From Pseudonocardiaceae bacterium (GTDB lineage: Bacteria > Actinomycetota > Actinomycetes > Mycobacteriales > Pseudonocardiaceae): DNA of 42,399 nt. A model generated the notes under the pieces. That model had not been told where the DNA came from and ran no database searches. It saw only the letters and a list, made by a program, of their open reading frames with translations. The stretch is from assembly GCA_009379815.1 (NCBI GenBank), contig WHSY01000038.1:663-43061 (forward strand). Direction: 5' to 3'. Below are positions 28,001 to 35,403 of this stretch, one piece after another. Made by a program: the position numbers and the translations under genes. Position 1 is the first letter of the stretch; every line of letters begins with the position of its first letter.

Positions 28001-28369
28001 GGCCAGTGGCGTCCCCGTCCATTCCGCCAGCGCAGCCTCCACCTCACCGGCGCTCACGTGTCGCCGGAACCGGTGCACGTCGACGGCGTCGGTCGCCACA
28101 TCGAGGCGGTATGACGCACCGGTCCGCACGATCGCGGTGCGGCCGAGGCCCTTGCGGAGATCGGCGATGTAGCCCTGCAGCGTCTTCTCGGCCGTGCGGG
28201 GAGCATCCCCACCCCACACCACGTCGACCAGCCGGGACACCGGCACGGCCTCGCCGACGGATAGGGCGAGCACCGCCAACACCGCCCGGCACTTCGCCGG
28301 ACCCACGTCCACCGGCTCACCCTCGTCGGTGGCGGCCGCGACCGCACCGAGGAGACGGATCCGCACCAC
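25019..28369 (-). CDS. SARP/BTAD regulator fused to degenerate cyclase, NTPase and TPR domains
   Basis: Giant regulator of 1116 residues, start GTG at 28369 after GGGGAG. In order: OmpR-type winged helix (1-90), BTAD (about 95-225, with GLWALLMTALYRSGRQADAL), a class III nucleotidyl-cyclase-like domain (about 248-395), an AfsR/STAND NTPase with Walker A VGTGGIGKTT (about 453-462), Walker B LLVLDNCEHV and LDGVPLAIELAAAR, then TPR-like helices to the end. In the cyclase domain the FTDIEGST metal motif is FGCCEVEAAT and TGDG is GGES, so both metal aspartates are lost. It is probably a sensor-type transcription activator; divergent from the DUF4386 pair. Target genes unknown. Confidence 0.92.
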   Translation of the reverse strand: MVRIRLLGAVAAATDEGEPVDVGPAKCRAVLAVLALSVGEAVPVSRLVDVVWGGDAPRTAEKTLQGYIADLRKGLGRTAIVRTGASYRLDVATDAVDVHRFRRHVSAGEVEAALAEWTGTPLAGLDAPGLGPVIDGLVEQWLGAIEVDLERRVNADSPATVATLTQLTADHPFREGLWALLMTALYRSGRQADALAAYQRVRQHLVEELGVEPGPRLREVEGLILEHDERLHAQALSPGSAAAPRPTGTVTFGCCEVEAATQLWVEHRRKMAAAMAGLDALVRAAADRQGGTVVASGGESLGVAFHRADDAAAWATQLQAAVGEEPWPGGIDVRLRVGLHSGETEERDGGYFGAAVHIAERLAAAGHGGQTLVSGVTAAVLGRDDLRDLGTHRLDGVPVEQDVYQLGVGDHPPLRTTSARRGNLPRRLGRLLGRDGDLDTVVEALAGSPVVTLVGTGGIGKTTLALAAARRWQDDDRQRIWLVELAEIGASDGVPRAAADALGVTEGSAATLTGSVVAALRSRPTLLVLDNCEHVIDGAAALATAVAEDTPDTRVLATSREGMGIAGERLVAVGPLDPAGAAVELFAERAQGVSGGFDLDHSRSEVAEICRRLDGVPLAIELAAARTASLTPSQLLARLDDRLRLLTGGRRTGADRHRTLRATIEWSYDLLSPAQRLLFQRLAVFTGPFDLAAAEAVAASNGLDTVDVDHLLGDLVERSMVAPESGPFGRRFRLLETLRHFAAEQLAAQGKPEGVARRHAWWCRDQVAFIHSLLTGPGEVEGVARLGELWPNLRTAVDWACMSGDAALADALVRPIAPEVNLRRQAEIGDWAERILQLTSPDDEDGVVFWLTWAAERHTQAGNRAAYERVVGRHGRAGHPLIRYAHASQYEDDEELGAASPAAVAWLRERGEGHAASLIEVTGVASGLMVTGRLAELDAVARAMADRYRQGPPTLLYFAWGLLGFSAKFHGRHEDSARFFAEAAGIDVPAGTYLANRTVEARAVFDQGERSRAFAILRDHVDTVLDTDYVDVARMIVIEFVYMMAAVDRLTEAARVLTYLDTTGGFGELARETLLADAVSRIAAAPEVTEAGGDGLGARQALAYMRQVLDDPAVDS

Positions 28370-28523
28370 GGGGCTGCTCCCCACCTTGGATAGCGACCAT
28401 CGTCGCAGCGGCCGCCACGGGCGGTCTACCCCGCCTCCACTCGTCTCCCACCGAGGCTCCACCGCGGGCCGTCAGGGTGGCTGCATCGCGGCTGCCGACG
28501 CCGCAGAACGAGAAGGAGCGACC

Positions 28524-29276
28524 GTGAACACCACCACAAGGACCAACAGTGCCGGGCGACCACCCGTACAGATCCGCAACGCCAGCATCACCGCAGGGGT
28601 CGGACTTCTGCTCATGTCTGCGCTGGCAGGCTTCGGCAAGTTCATCGCTCTGGATGGGCTGGTGACACCGGGGAATGCCGCACGAACGGCCACGGCCATC
28701 ATGGCGTCCGACGGTCTGTTCCGACTCGGCATCGTGAGCCTGTTCTTGGTGGTCGCGCTGGATGTCGTCGTCGCATGGGCGCTCTACCGCGTGTTCAGCC
28801 CAGTGAACAGCGCCATCTCGATGCTGGCGGCGTGTTTCAGGCTCGTCTTCGCAGGGGTCTTCATGGTTGCGATCGGCCAGCTCGTGGGGGTGCTTCGGCT
28901 GCTCAGCGACGACGGCTACCTCGCGGTGTTCAGCACAGACCAGTTGCACGCCCGGGCACTCTTGGGAGTCAACGCATTCGGCGACATCTGGGACGCCGGC
29001 CTGGTGTTGTTCGGTCTGCACCTGCTCGTCGTCGGCTACCTGGCGTACAGGTCAGGTTACGTTCCCAGGTTCCTGGGCGCCCTGCTTGCCATTGCAGGCT
29101 TTGGCTATGCGTTCGACAGCCTTGTTGCAGTCCTCTCCGCAAGCCCCTCGATCAAAATTGGCACGTTCACATTCATCGGCGAGTTTCTGCTGGCGCTGTG
29201 GCTCGTCATCTGGGGTCGCCGCCTCACCGCGAGCGAACCAGGGTTCCAGGAAGACCACCCCGCTGTCGCGCGGTGA
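28524..29276 (+). CDS. DUF4386 family membrane protein
   Basis: Integral membrane protein of 250 residues, start GTG at 28524 after AAGGAG. Six hydrophobic segments are visible, beginning ASITAGVGLLLMSALAGFGKF and ending FTFIGEFLLALWLVIWG. The DUF4386 hallmark region is MASDGLFRLGIVSLFLVVALDVVVAWALYRVF. Function is not established for the family. It diverges from the SARP regulator (154-bp gap) and precedes a second DUF4386 protein by 59 bp, suggesting one operon under that regulator. Base composition is less GC-extreme than its neighbours, hinting at acquisition. Confidence 0.88.
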   Translation: MNTTTRTNSAGRPPVQIRNASITAGVGLLLMSALAGFGKFIALDGLVTPGNAARTATAIMASDGLFRLGIVSLFLVVALDVVVAWALYRVFSPVNSAISMLAACFRLVFAGVFMVAIGQLVGVLRLLSDDGYLAVFSTDQLHARALLGVNAFGDIWDAGLVLFGLHLLVVGYLAYRSGYVPRFLGALLAIAGFGYAFDSLVAVLSASPSIKIGTFTFIGEFLLALWLVIWGRRLTASEPGFQEDHPAVAR

Positions 29277-29335
29277 CGGCGACAGCGGACCGAAAGCTAC
29301 ACCGTCACCTCGCTGTGTGAAAGAAAGGAAGAACG

Positions 29336-30052
29336 ATGTCAACGAGAACAATTGGACGAACCGTCGGGGCGCTCTTCCTGCTTGCGTTCGCCGTGTACGG
29401 CGCGGGCGGTGCCCTGGTCGACTCCGGCACAGCTGCCACGGAAGTGCTGTCCGGCGTCATCAACCATCAGACGCAGATAGCGGCGGGAGCGATGCTGATG
29501 TTGCTCAACTCCGTTGTCGTCATCGGCATCGGAGTGCTGGTGTTTCCCGTCTTGAAACCCCGGCACGAGATCACTGCCTATGCCTATCTGGTGACCAGGA
29601 TCGTCGAAGCCGTGCTGCTGGCCGTGGGAACACTCTGCCTGCTGCTGCTGATACCGCTCGCACAGGCGTACGTCGATGCGGGTGCCAGTGCTGGGTCCGT
29701 TCTCCCATCGTTGGCGGCTGTCGCGCAGGAAGGTAACCAGTACGCCCTGCACATCGGCATGATCGGGCTGGGCCTCGGCGGCTTGCTGTTCTGCCGCGCC
29801 TTGTTCCAGGCGAGGCTCGTGCCCAGGTCCCTGGCCGTTCTGGGGATCGTCGGGTACCCCGCGCTGGCGGCCGGGGAGCTGCTCGGCGTCCTCGGGTACG
29901 ACGTCGGCCTCGTTCACTATGCCCCCGGCCTCCTCTTCGAAGTTGCCTTGGGAGTGCTGCTGCTCGTCAAAGGCTTCCCCGCGCGGCAGGACCCCCGGGG
30001 TCCGGCCTCGGCTGTCTTCGACCCGCGCCGCGAGGCGCTCCATGTCACCTGA
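29336..30052 (+). CDS. DUF4386 family membrane protein (second copy)
   Basis: Integral membrane protein of 238 residues, start ATG at 29336 after AAAGGAAG. Six or seven hydrophobic helices; MSTRTIGRTVGALFLLAFAVYG at the N-terminus and TAYAYLVTRIVEAVLLAVG, then LGIVGYPALAAGELLGVLG are DUF4386-like. It is clearly diverged from the preceding copy, so not a recent duplicate. The two may form a heteromeric membrane protein. The quinone oxidoreductase gene starts 50 bp downstream. Confidence 0.88.
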   Translation: MSTRTIGRTVGALFLLAFAVYGAGGALVDSGTAATEVLSGVINHQTQIAAGAMLMLLNSVVVIGIGVLVFPVLKPRHEITAYAYLVTRIVEAVLLAVGTLCLLLLIPLAQAYVDAGASAGSVLPSLAAVAQEGNQYALHIGMIGLGLGGLLFCRALFQARLVPRSLAVLGIVGYPALAAGELLGVLGYDVGLVHYAPGLLFEVALGVLLLVKGFPARQDPRGPASAVFDPRREALHVT

Positions 30053-30102
30053 GACCACCAGCGACGCAACCACCAACGTCACGTCACTCGACGGGAGACG
30101 GC

Positions 30103-31074
30103 ATGAAAGCGATCGTGCAGGACACCTACGGCTCGGCGGACGTTCTCGAACTCCGAGACATCGAACGGCCACAGATCGCGGACGACGAGGTCCTCGTCCG
30201 GGTGCACGCGGCCGGCGTCGACCCCTCGGTGTGGCATCTGATGACCGGGCTGGCGTACGTGATACGTCTCGCGGGCTTCGGGCTGCGCGCCCCCAAGACC
30301 CCCGTTCGCGGCTCGGACCTCGCCGGGGTCGTGGCGGCGGTGGGCACGAACGTCACCCGGTTCCAGCCCGGCGACGCGGTGTTCGGCATCGGCAAGGGTG
30401 CCTTCGCCGAGTACGCCCGGGCAAGCGAGGACAAGCTCGCGCCGAAGCCGGCAATCCTGACCTTCGACCAGGCGGCGGCGGTCGGCATCTCCGGTTCCAC
30501 CGCCCTGCAGGGCCTGCGCGACCACGCCAGGGTCCGCCCGGGCCAGGACGTCCTGATCGTCGGCGCGTCGGGCGGCGTCGGCTCCTACGCCGTGCAGCTC
30601 GCCAAGGCCTTCGGCGCGCAGGTCACCGGCGTGTGCAGCACCTCCAAGGTCGACCTCGTCCGGTCGCTCGGCGCCGACCACGTCATCGACTACGCCCGCG
30701 ACGACTTCGCCGACGGTGAGCGGCGCTACGACGTGATCCTCGACATCGGCGGGAACTCGTCGCTGTCACGCCTGAGACGGGCACTGGCCCCGCGAGGGAC
30801 GCTCACCATCGTCGGAGGCGAAGGCGGCGGACGCTGGCTCGGCGGCATCGACCGCCTGCTCCGCGCGCACCTGCTGTCGCTGTTCGTGAGCCAGCAGCTG
30901 GGTTCGTTCATCAACCGCGAGAACCACCAGGACCTGCTCGTGCTCGCCGACCTCATCGAAGCCGGAAAGGTCATGCCCGCCATCGACCGCACCTACCCGC
31001 TCGGCGAGGCCCCCAACGCCATTCGCTACATGGAGCAGGGAAACGCTCGGGGGAAGGTCGTCATCACCGTGTGA
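30103..31074 (+). CDS. NAD(P)-dependent quinone oxidoreductase (MDR superfamily)
   Basis: Medium-chain reductase of 323 residues, start ATG at 30103 after GGGAGACGG. The GroES-like N-terminal domain has no zinc-binding cysteines (VRVHAAGVDPSVWHLM), so it is a zinc-free quinone-reductase type. The nucleotide motif is VLIVGASGGVGSYAVQLAKAF. The C-terminal end PNAIRYMEQGNARGKVVITV is standard. NADPH is the likely donor. It is the third gene of the unit diverging from the SARP regulator, consistent with an inducible stress or detoxification role, which is inference. Confidence 0.92.
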   Translation: MKAIVQDTYGSADVLELRDIERPQIADDEVLVRVHAAGVDPSVWHLMTGLAYVIRLAGFGLRAPKTPVRGSDLAGVVAAVGTNVTRFQPGDAVFGIGKGAFAEYARASEDKLAPKPAILTFDQAAAVGISGSTALQGLRDHARVRPGQDVLIVGASGGVGSYAVQLAKAFGAQVTGVCSTSKVDLVRSLGADHVIDYARDDFADGERRYDVILDIGGNSSLSRLRRALAPRGTLTIVGGEGGGRWLGGIDRLLRAHLLSLFVSQQLGSFINRENHQDLLVLADLIEAGKVMPAIDRTYPLGEAPNAIRYMEQGNARGKVVITV

Positions 31075-31089
31075 GGCAGCTCGTGAGTG

Positions 31090-31251
31090 CAGGGCCTAAC
31101 TTCGCGCACCGCCGCCCTGATGACCGACGTCTACCCGCCGTTTCGCCTCGACCAGGGTGGTGGTGCGGGTGTCCCCACCGCTCCCACACCCGACGACTCC
31201 ACACCGGGCACGGCCGCCACGGCACCGGCTCCGGCCGCACCGAGCGGCTGA
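31090..31251 (+). pseudogene. 3' remnant of a DUF4389-type membrane protein gene
   Basis: In the frame ending with TGA at 31249-31251 the sequence reads SRTAALMTDVYPPFRLDQGG followed by a proline/alanine/threonine-rich tail. TDxYPPFxL is the C-terminal signature of DUF4389 membrane proteins. The rest of such a gene (hydrophobic segments) is missing: directly upstream are the CTCGTGAGTG repeat and the end of the quinone reductase gene. It appears to be the leftover of a deletion or insertion. The family call is from memory of the motif. Confidence 0.5.
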
Positions 31252-31404
31252 GAAGCGTCACCGGACAGGTGCCGATGACGCGCAACACGCCCCGGGCATC
31301 TACCGAGGGAGGGAATCGATGTTGACCGCCGCATCCTTGCAGGACCAGCTGGAGGCCGTACGGGACGACCGGCTTCGCATGCTCGTGGCAGGGCCCGAAT
31401 ATGC

Positions 31405-31437
31405 GAGGGCCCCTGACCTTGCTGGTCAGGGGCCCTC
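31405..31437 (-). terminator. Strong hairpin after tRNA-Met
   Basis: GAGGGCCCCTGACC (31405-31418) and its exact reverse complement (31424-31437) enclose a five-base loop, a 14-bp GC-rich stem. It starts seven bases past the CCA end of the tRNA on the minus strand. No T-tract follows. Confidence 0.8.
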
Positions 31438-31443
31438 TCGCGG

Positions 31444-31520
31444 TGGTAGCGGGGGGAGGATTCGAACCTCCGACCTCTGGGTTATGAGCCCAGCGAGCTA
31501 CCGAGCTGCTCCACCCCGCG
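31444..31520 (-). tRNA. Initiator tRNA-Met (CAT)
   Basis: A 77-nt cloverleaf on the minus strand: acceptor CGCGGGG, D-arm GCAGCTCGGTAGCTCG, anticodon arm CTGGGCTCATAACCCAG, T-arm GGAGGTTCGAATCCTCC, encoded CCA. Initiator features are three consecutive G-C pairs in the anticodon stem (GGG/CCC) and an unpaired first position (C1 facing U72). It is therefore tRNA-fMet rather than elongator tRNA-Met. Confidence 0.94.
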
Positions 31521-31651
31521 TCGACACGCAGAGCCTACGTGCGGGGAGGCGGCGGGGGCAAATCGACCTGTAGTGATGCACACCGCACTCGCACAGCCCC
31601 GCCCGGCGGCGCGGGCGCGGCAGCTGCCGACCGACCCACCACGGGTGATGC

Positions 31652-34594
31652 TCAGCCGCCCCCGCCGCCGGGTGCGGATCCACTGTTGTCACCGCCGCCG
31701 GCGGCCTGCTGCACGTCCTGGTAGCGCTGCGCGGCCGCGTCCAGCTCGGCGAGGGCCTCCCCCTGGGTGGCGAAGTCCCCGGAGGACTGCGCCGACCGGA
31801 GCTTGTCCAGCGCGGCGTTGATATCCGCCACCGCCTGGCTCATCTCCTCGCTCGCGCCCGGTCCCGGCCCTGGCGCCGGTGCCGGGGCGCCGTCGTCCTG
31901 CGGCGGCTGCTGCGGCTGCTGGTCGCCGGGCTGGGCAGCCGCCTGCCCGGCGCCGGCGCCGAACACCTCGTCGAGCGCCTCGGCCAGCGTCGGGGCATAG
32001 CCGAGTTGGTCACCGAAGAACACCAGCACGCGGTTGAGCTGCGGGAAGGATGTCTCCGAGCCGGCCCGCTCGACATAGATCGGTTCGACGTAGAGCAGGC
32101 CGCCGCCTGCCACCGGCAGGGTGAGCAGGTTGCCCTGCAGCACGTCGGTCTGGCTCTGCCGCAGCAGGTTCAGCTCCTGACTGACCTCGGCCGAGGAGTC
32201 GAAACGCGTCTGCACCTGCTGCGGTCCCAACGTCTGCGAGTCCGTGGGTAGCTCCAGCACCCGCATGTCGCCGTAGGTCTGGGGATCGGAGCTCACCGAG
32301 ACGTAGGCCGACAGGAACTGCCGGCGCAGGCTGACCAACGAGCTGGTCAGCTGGAACTCGGCCGAGCCCCCGTCGGCCGGTGGGGCGGCCAGGATGTAGT
32401 AGGGCGGCTGGTCGATGTTGCTGCCGCGCTCGGTCGGATCGCTCGGGACGTCCCAGAAGTTGTTCTGGCTGTAGAACACGGCGGGGTCGTCGACGTGGTA
32501 GCGGGTGAGCATCTGCCGCTGCACCTTGAACAGGTCCTCCGGGTAGCGGAAGTGCGCCCGCAGCGAGTCGCTGATCTCGCTGGCCGGTTGGACCGTGCCC
32601 GGGAACACGTTCATCCACGACTGCAGCACCGGATCATCCGGGTTCGTCGCATAGAGCGTCACGGTGCCGTCGTAGGCATCGACGGTGGCCTTCACCGAGT
32701 TGCGGATGTAGCTGATCTCCTCGTCCGGCAGCCGCTGCACCCCGGACAGGGTGTCCTGGGTGGCCTCACCCAGCACGGTCTGCTGGGCGTACGGGTAGTT
32801 CTCCAGCGTCGTGTAGCCGTCGATGATCCATTTGATCCGGCCGTCGACGACCGCCGGGTACGGGTCGCCGTCGGGTGTCAGCCACGGCGCCACCTTCTCG
32901 ATCCGCTCCCGCGGGTCCTGGTTGTAGATGATCTTCGATTCGGAACCGATGGCCCGGTTGAACACCAGGTTGCGCTCGCCGTGGTGGGCGGCGAAGACCA
33001 GCCGGTTGAACCAGCCGGCGATCGGCACGCCGCCGGAGCCCTGGTAGGTGTGGTTCTGGCCGTCGCTGTCGTACTCGCGTGGCGGAGCGCCGGGCTGCCC
33101 GCCCACGACGACGTAGGACTCGATCAGCTCGCCGAAGTAGATCCGCGGCTGCTCGACCGGGATGTCGCCCTGCTGGGTGGTGTCGCTGATCGTGAACCGG
33201 GGATAGCCACCGCCCTCCTCCTGGGTGTCACCGGTCGACTGGACGACGTTGGCCGGGGCGGCGACGAAGCCGTTGCCGTGCGTGTATCGCAGGTGCTGGT
33301 TGATCCAGGTGCGCTGGTTCTCGGCGAGTGAGGAGCTCTCGAGCTCGCGGACCGCCACGACGTACTCGTGCAGCTCGCCGTCGACCCGGTACCGGTCGAT
33401 GTCGAGCTTGTCCGGGAAGCCGAAGAAGTTCTCCCGCTGCTGGAGCTGGGTGAAGGTCTGCTCCAGGATGTTCGGGTCGAGCAGCCGGATGTTGGAGATG
33501 GTCGGGGTGTCGGCGCGGACCTCGGCCGGTGTGGCTTCGGCGCGTCCCGAGTAGTCGACGTACTCGACCTTCTGGTCGGTGATCCCGTAGGCCTGCCGCG
33601 TGGCCTCGATGTTGCGCGAGATCGACTCCGCCTCCCGCTCGTTGGCGTTCGGGGACACCGAGAACTGCTGCAGCAACGCCGGCCAGGCGGCCCCCACGAG
33701 GATGCTGGACAGCACCAGCAGCACGGTCGCGATCGCCGGCAGCTGCAGGTTGCGCAGCGCCGCGCCGACGAAGAACGCGACGGCGCAGATGACCGCGATG
33801 CTGAGCAGGATCAGCTTCGCCGGCATCACCGCATTGAGATCGGTGTAGCTGGCTCCGGTGAACAGCGGCATACCTCGCTCGGAGAACAGCAGTTCGAAGC
33901 GGTCGAAGTAGTAGTCGACCGCCTTGAGCAGCACGAAGATCCCCGCGAGTACACCGAGCTGCACCCGCGCGGGCCCCGAGAGCTGGCCGCCACGACCGGC
34001 CAGGCGCAGGCCGCCGAAGATGTAGTGGGTCACCAGCGCGCCGATGAACGACACGACGACCGCCACGAACGCCCACGACAGCAGCAGCCGGTAGAAGGGC
34101 AGCGTGAAGGTGTAGAAGCTCACGTCGTACCCGAAATGCGGGTCGGCCACACCGAAGCTTGCCCCGTTGAGGAAGAGCTGGACGGTCTGCCACTCGCCCA
34201 TCGCGGACAGCCCGGCGATCAGCCCGACCCCCACCGGCACTCCGATGCCGACCAGCCGCTGCCGCGCCACGATGCCGGTGCGGTAACGCGCGACCGGATC
34301 CTCGGGGCCGGTGACGGGCACGAAGACCGGCCGGGCGCGGAAGGCGAGGACGAGGTTGAGCGCGAGCAGGCCGCCGACGGCCACGCCCGCGATGACGAAC
34401 TGGACCAGCCGGGTCACCAGCACCGTCGTGAACACGCCGCGGAAGCCGACCTCGCCGAACCACAGCCATTCCACATAGGTACTGATCAGCCGGGAACCGG
34501 CGATGAGCACAGCCAGCGCGACGACGCCGACGACGATCAGGATCCTGCCTCGTGGTGACAGGGTGGGTACTCCGACTGGAGGCCTACTGGCCAC
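31652..34594 (-). CDS. UPF0182 family large membrane protein
   Basis: Protein of 980 residues, start GTG at 34594 after CTGGAG; the upstream in-frame extension is arginine/proline-rich and not coding. Seven hydrophobic helices lie in the first ~330 residues (RILIVVGVVALAVLIAGSRL, with TYVEWLWFGEVGF typical of UPF0182), followed by a very large extracytoplasmic domain with DPRERIEKVAPWLTPDGDPY and WIIDGYTTLENYPY. The C-terminal 110 residues are Gln/Pro/Ala-rich and disordered. The family is widespread in actinobacteria; its role is unknown. It diverges from the PPA1309 gene. Confidence 0.95.
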   Translation of the reverse strand: MASRPPVGVPTLSPRGRILIVVGVVALAVLIAGSRLISTYVEWLWFGEVGFRGVFTTVLVTRLVQFVIAGVAVGGLLALNLVLAFRARPVFVPVTGPEDPVARYRTGIVARQRLVGIGVPVGVGLIAGLSAMGEWQTVQLFLNGASFGVADPHFGYDVSFYTFTLPFYRLLLSWAFVAVVVSFIGALVTHYIFGGLRLAGRGGQLSGPARVQLGVLAGIFVLLKAVDYYFDRFELLFSERGMPLFTGASYTDLNAVMPAKLILLSIAVICAVAFFVGAALRNLQLPAIATVLLVLSSILVGAAWPALLQQFSVSPNANEREAESISRNIEATRQAYGITDQKVEYVDYSGRAEATPAEVRADTPTISNIRLLDPNILEQTFTQLQQRENFFGFPDKLDIDRYRVDGELHEYVVAVRELESSSLAENQRTWINQHLRYTHGNGFVAAPANVVQSTGDTQEEGGGYPRFTISDTTQQGDIPVEQPRIYFGELIESYVVVGGQPGAPPREYDSDGQNHTYQGSGGVPIAGWFNRLVFAAHHGERNLVFNRAIGSESKIIYNQDPRERIEKVAPWLTPDGDPYPAVVDGRIKWIIDGYTTLENYPYAQQTVLGEATQDTLSGVQRLPDEEISYIRNSVKATVDAYDGTVTLYATNPDDPVLQSWMNVFPGTVQPASEISDSLRAHFRYPEDLFKVQRQMLTRYHVDDPAVFYSQNNFWDVPSDPTERGSNIDQPPYYILAAPPADGGSAEFQLTSSLVSLRRQFLSAYVSVSSDPQTYGDMRVLELPTDSQTLGPQQVQTRFDSSAEVSQELNLLRQSQTDVLQGNLLTLPVAGGGLLYVEPIYVERAGSETSFPQLNRVLVFFGDQLGYAPTLAEALDEVFGAGAGQAAAQPGDQQPQQPPQDDGAPAPAPGPGPGASEEMSQAVADINAALDKLRSAQSSGDFATQGEALAELDAAAQRYQDVQQAAGGGDNSGSAPGGGGG

Positions 34595-34667
34595 AGGACA
34601 CGCTCCAGGATGCCGGTGGTGCGGTGGGGCCAGCTCCCGTTGACAGCACGTCCTGCGGTCCCGCCGG

Positions 34668-34688
34668 GTTGAACCCTGTGGGTTCAAC
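34668..34688. promoter_or_regulatory. Palindrome in the UPF0182/PPA1309 divergent gap
   Basis: GTTGAACCC-TGT-GGGTTCAAC is a perfect 9-bp inverted repeat with a 3-bp centre in the 170-bp gap between two divergent genes. Its place suggests an operator serving one or both promoters. No matching regulator is in the window. Confidence 0.5.
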
Positions 34689-34764
34689 TCTACGGAGGGC
34701 CTACAGGTTCCGGTCCCGGGGACCGATTTCGGCGGCCGGACGCGGTCGATGCGACCATCACCGG

Positions 34765-35313
34765 GTGACAGATCCCGCCGAGACGCCCGTGCCCGAGAGC
34801 TCGGTGGCCGCCCGCACGCTGCCCCGTATCGCCCGCGAGGTCGAGGAGTTCGTCGCGACCGCCGGGTGGGACCAGGCCCCGCAGTTGTTCGCGCTGGTCC
34901 CCACGGCGACCCTGCTGGCCGGCCAGCCCCAGCTCGCGGACCAGGTGGACGCGGACGCCCCGCTGACCCCAGTGGCCCAGGAGGCACTGCCCGAGGGCGA
35001 GCTCGACGTCGCACTGGCCGGGATCGAGTGGCCTGCGGCGGTCGCCGGGTGCGCGCTCGTACAGGAGATCGTCGTGCTCCCGCCGGGCGCCGAGGAGGGA
35101 CTGGGAGGGCTGCCCGACGACTCCGACGCCGCCCGCCGGATCGCCGCCGAGCACCCCGAGCGCAGCGAGGCCCGGCTCGTCGCCGCAGTGCTGCGCGAGG
35201 GCGTCGGGGTGTGCACGCTCCGGCTGCGTGCCCACGACGACTCCGACGAGATCATCGAGAATCCGGAGCTGGCCCCGAACCTGCTGCGGGCCCTGCTCGC
35301 GACGCTGTCCTGA
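34765..35313 (+). CDS. PPA1309 family protein
   Basis: Soluble protein of 182 residues, start GTG at 34765 (VTDPAETPVPESSVAARTLP). Segments typical of the family are ALVPTATLLAGQPQL, EWPAAVAGCALVQEIVVLPP and the C-terminal DEIIENPELAPNLLRALLAT. Conserved next to UPF0182 and the PDZ/Lon protease in many actinobacteria. No biochemical function is known. No signal peptide or membrane segment. Confidence 0.92.
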   Translation: MTDPAETPVPESSVAARTLPRIAREVEEFVATAGWDQAPQLFALVPTATLLAGQPQLADQVDADAPLTPVAQEALPEGELDVALAGIEWPAAVAGCALVQEIVVLPPGAEEGLGGLPDDSDAARRIAAEHPERSEARLVAAVLREGVGVCTLRLRAHDDSDEIIENPELAPNLLRALLATLS

Positions 35314-35329
35314 GCCGGCTCCCGTCACC

Positions 35330-35382
35330 ATGAGCGCACTCATCGTGGTTCGCTTCACCCCCACCACCACGACTGCGCTTAT
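35330..35382. terminator. Imperfect hairpin between convergent PPA1309 and YlbL genes
   Basis: ATGAGCGCA and TCGTGGT (35330-35349) pair with ACCACGA and TGCGCTTAT (35366-35382) with one mismatch and a bulge. It lies 16 bp after the PPA1309 stop and 21 bp after the YlbL stop on the other strand, so it may serve both. Confidence 0.5.
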
Positions 35383-35403
35383 CGTGCGGGACGGCCTGCG
35401 CGC

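Larger units (their letters stand above)
31075..31443. other. Gene-poor stretch between quinone reductase and tRNA-Met
   Basis: This 369-bp stretch has no intact gene. It holds a CTCGTGAGTG repeat (31080-31089), the 3' end of a probable DUF4389 gene (to 31251), a good ribosome site GAGGGAGGGAATCG before an ATG at 31320 whose frame soon runs into the hairpin at 31405-31437 and the tRNA, and that hairpin. Confidence 0.6.

Noticed and set aside
26768-28114. 448-residue open frame on the plus strand
   Set aside because: Antisense to the SARP regulator, Arg/His/Pro-rich, without recognisable domains.
31444-31520. Elongator tRNA-Met or tRNA-Ile2
   Set aside because: The GGG/CCC anticodon stem and unpaired C1-U72 are initiator features.
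31320-31573. Small plus-strand gene starting MLTAASLQDQLEAVRDDRLR
   Set aside because: Good ribosome site, but the frame runs antisense through the tRNA-Met and its terminator. At most a truncated gene start.
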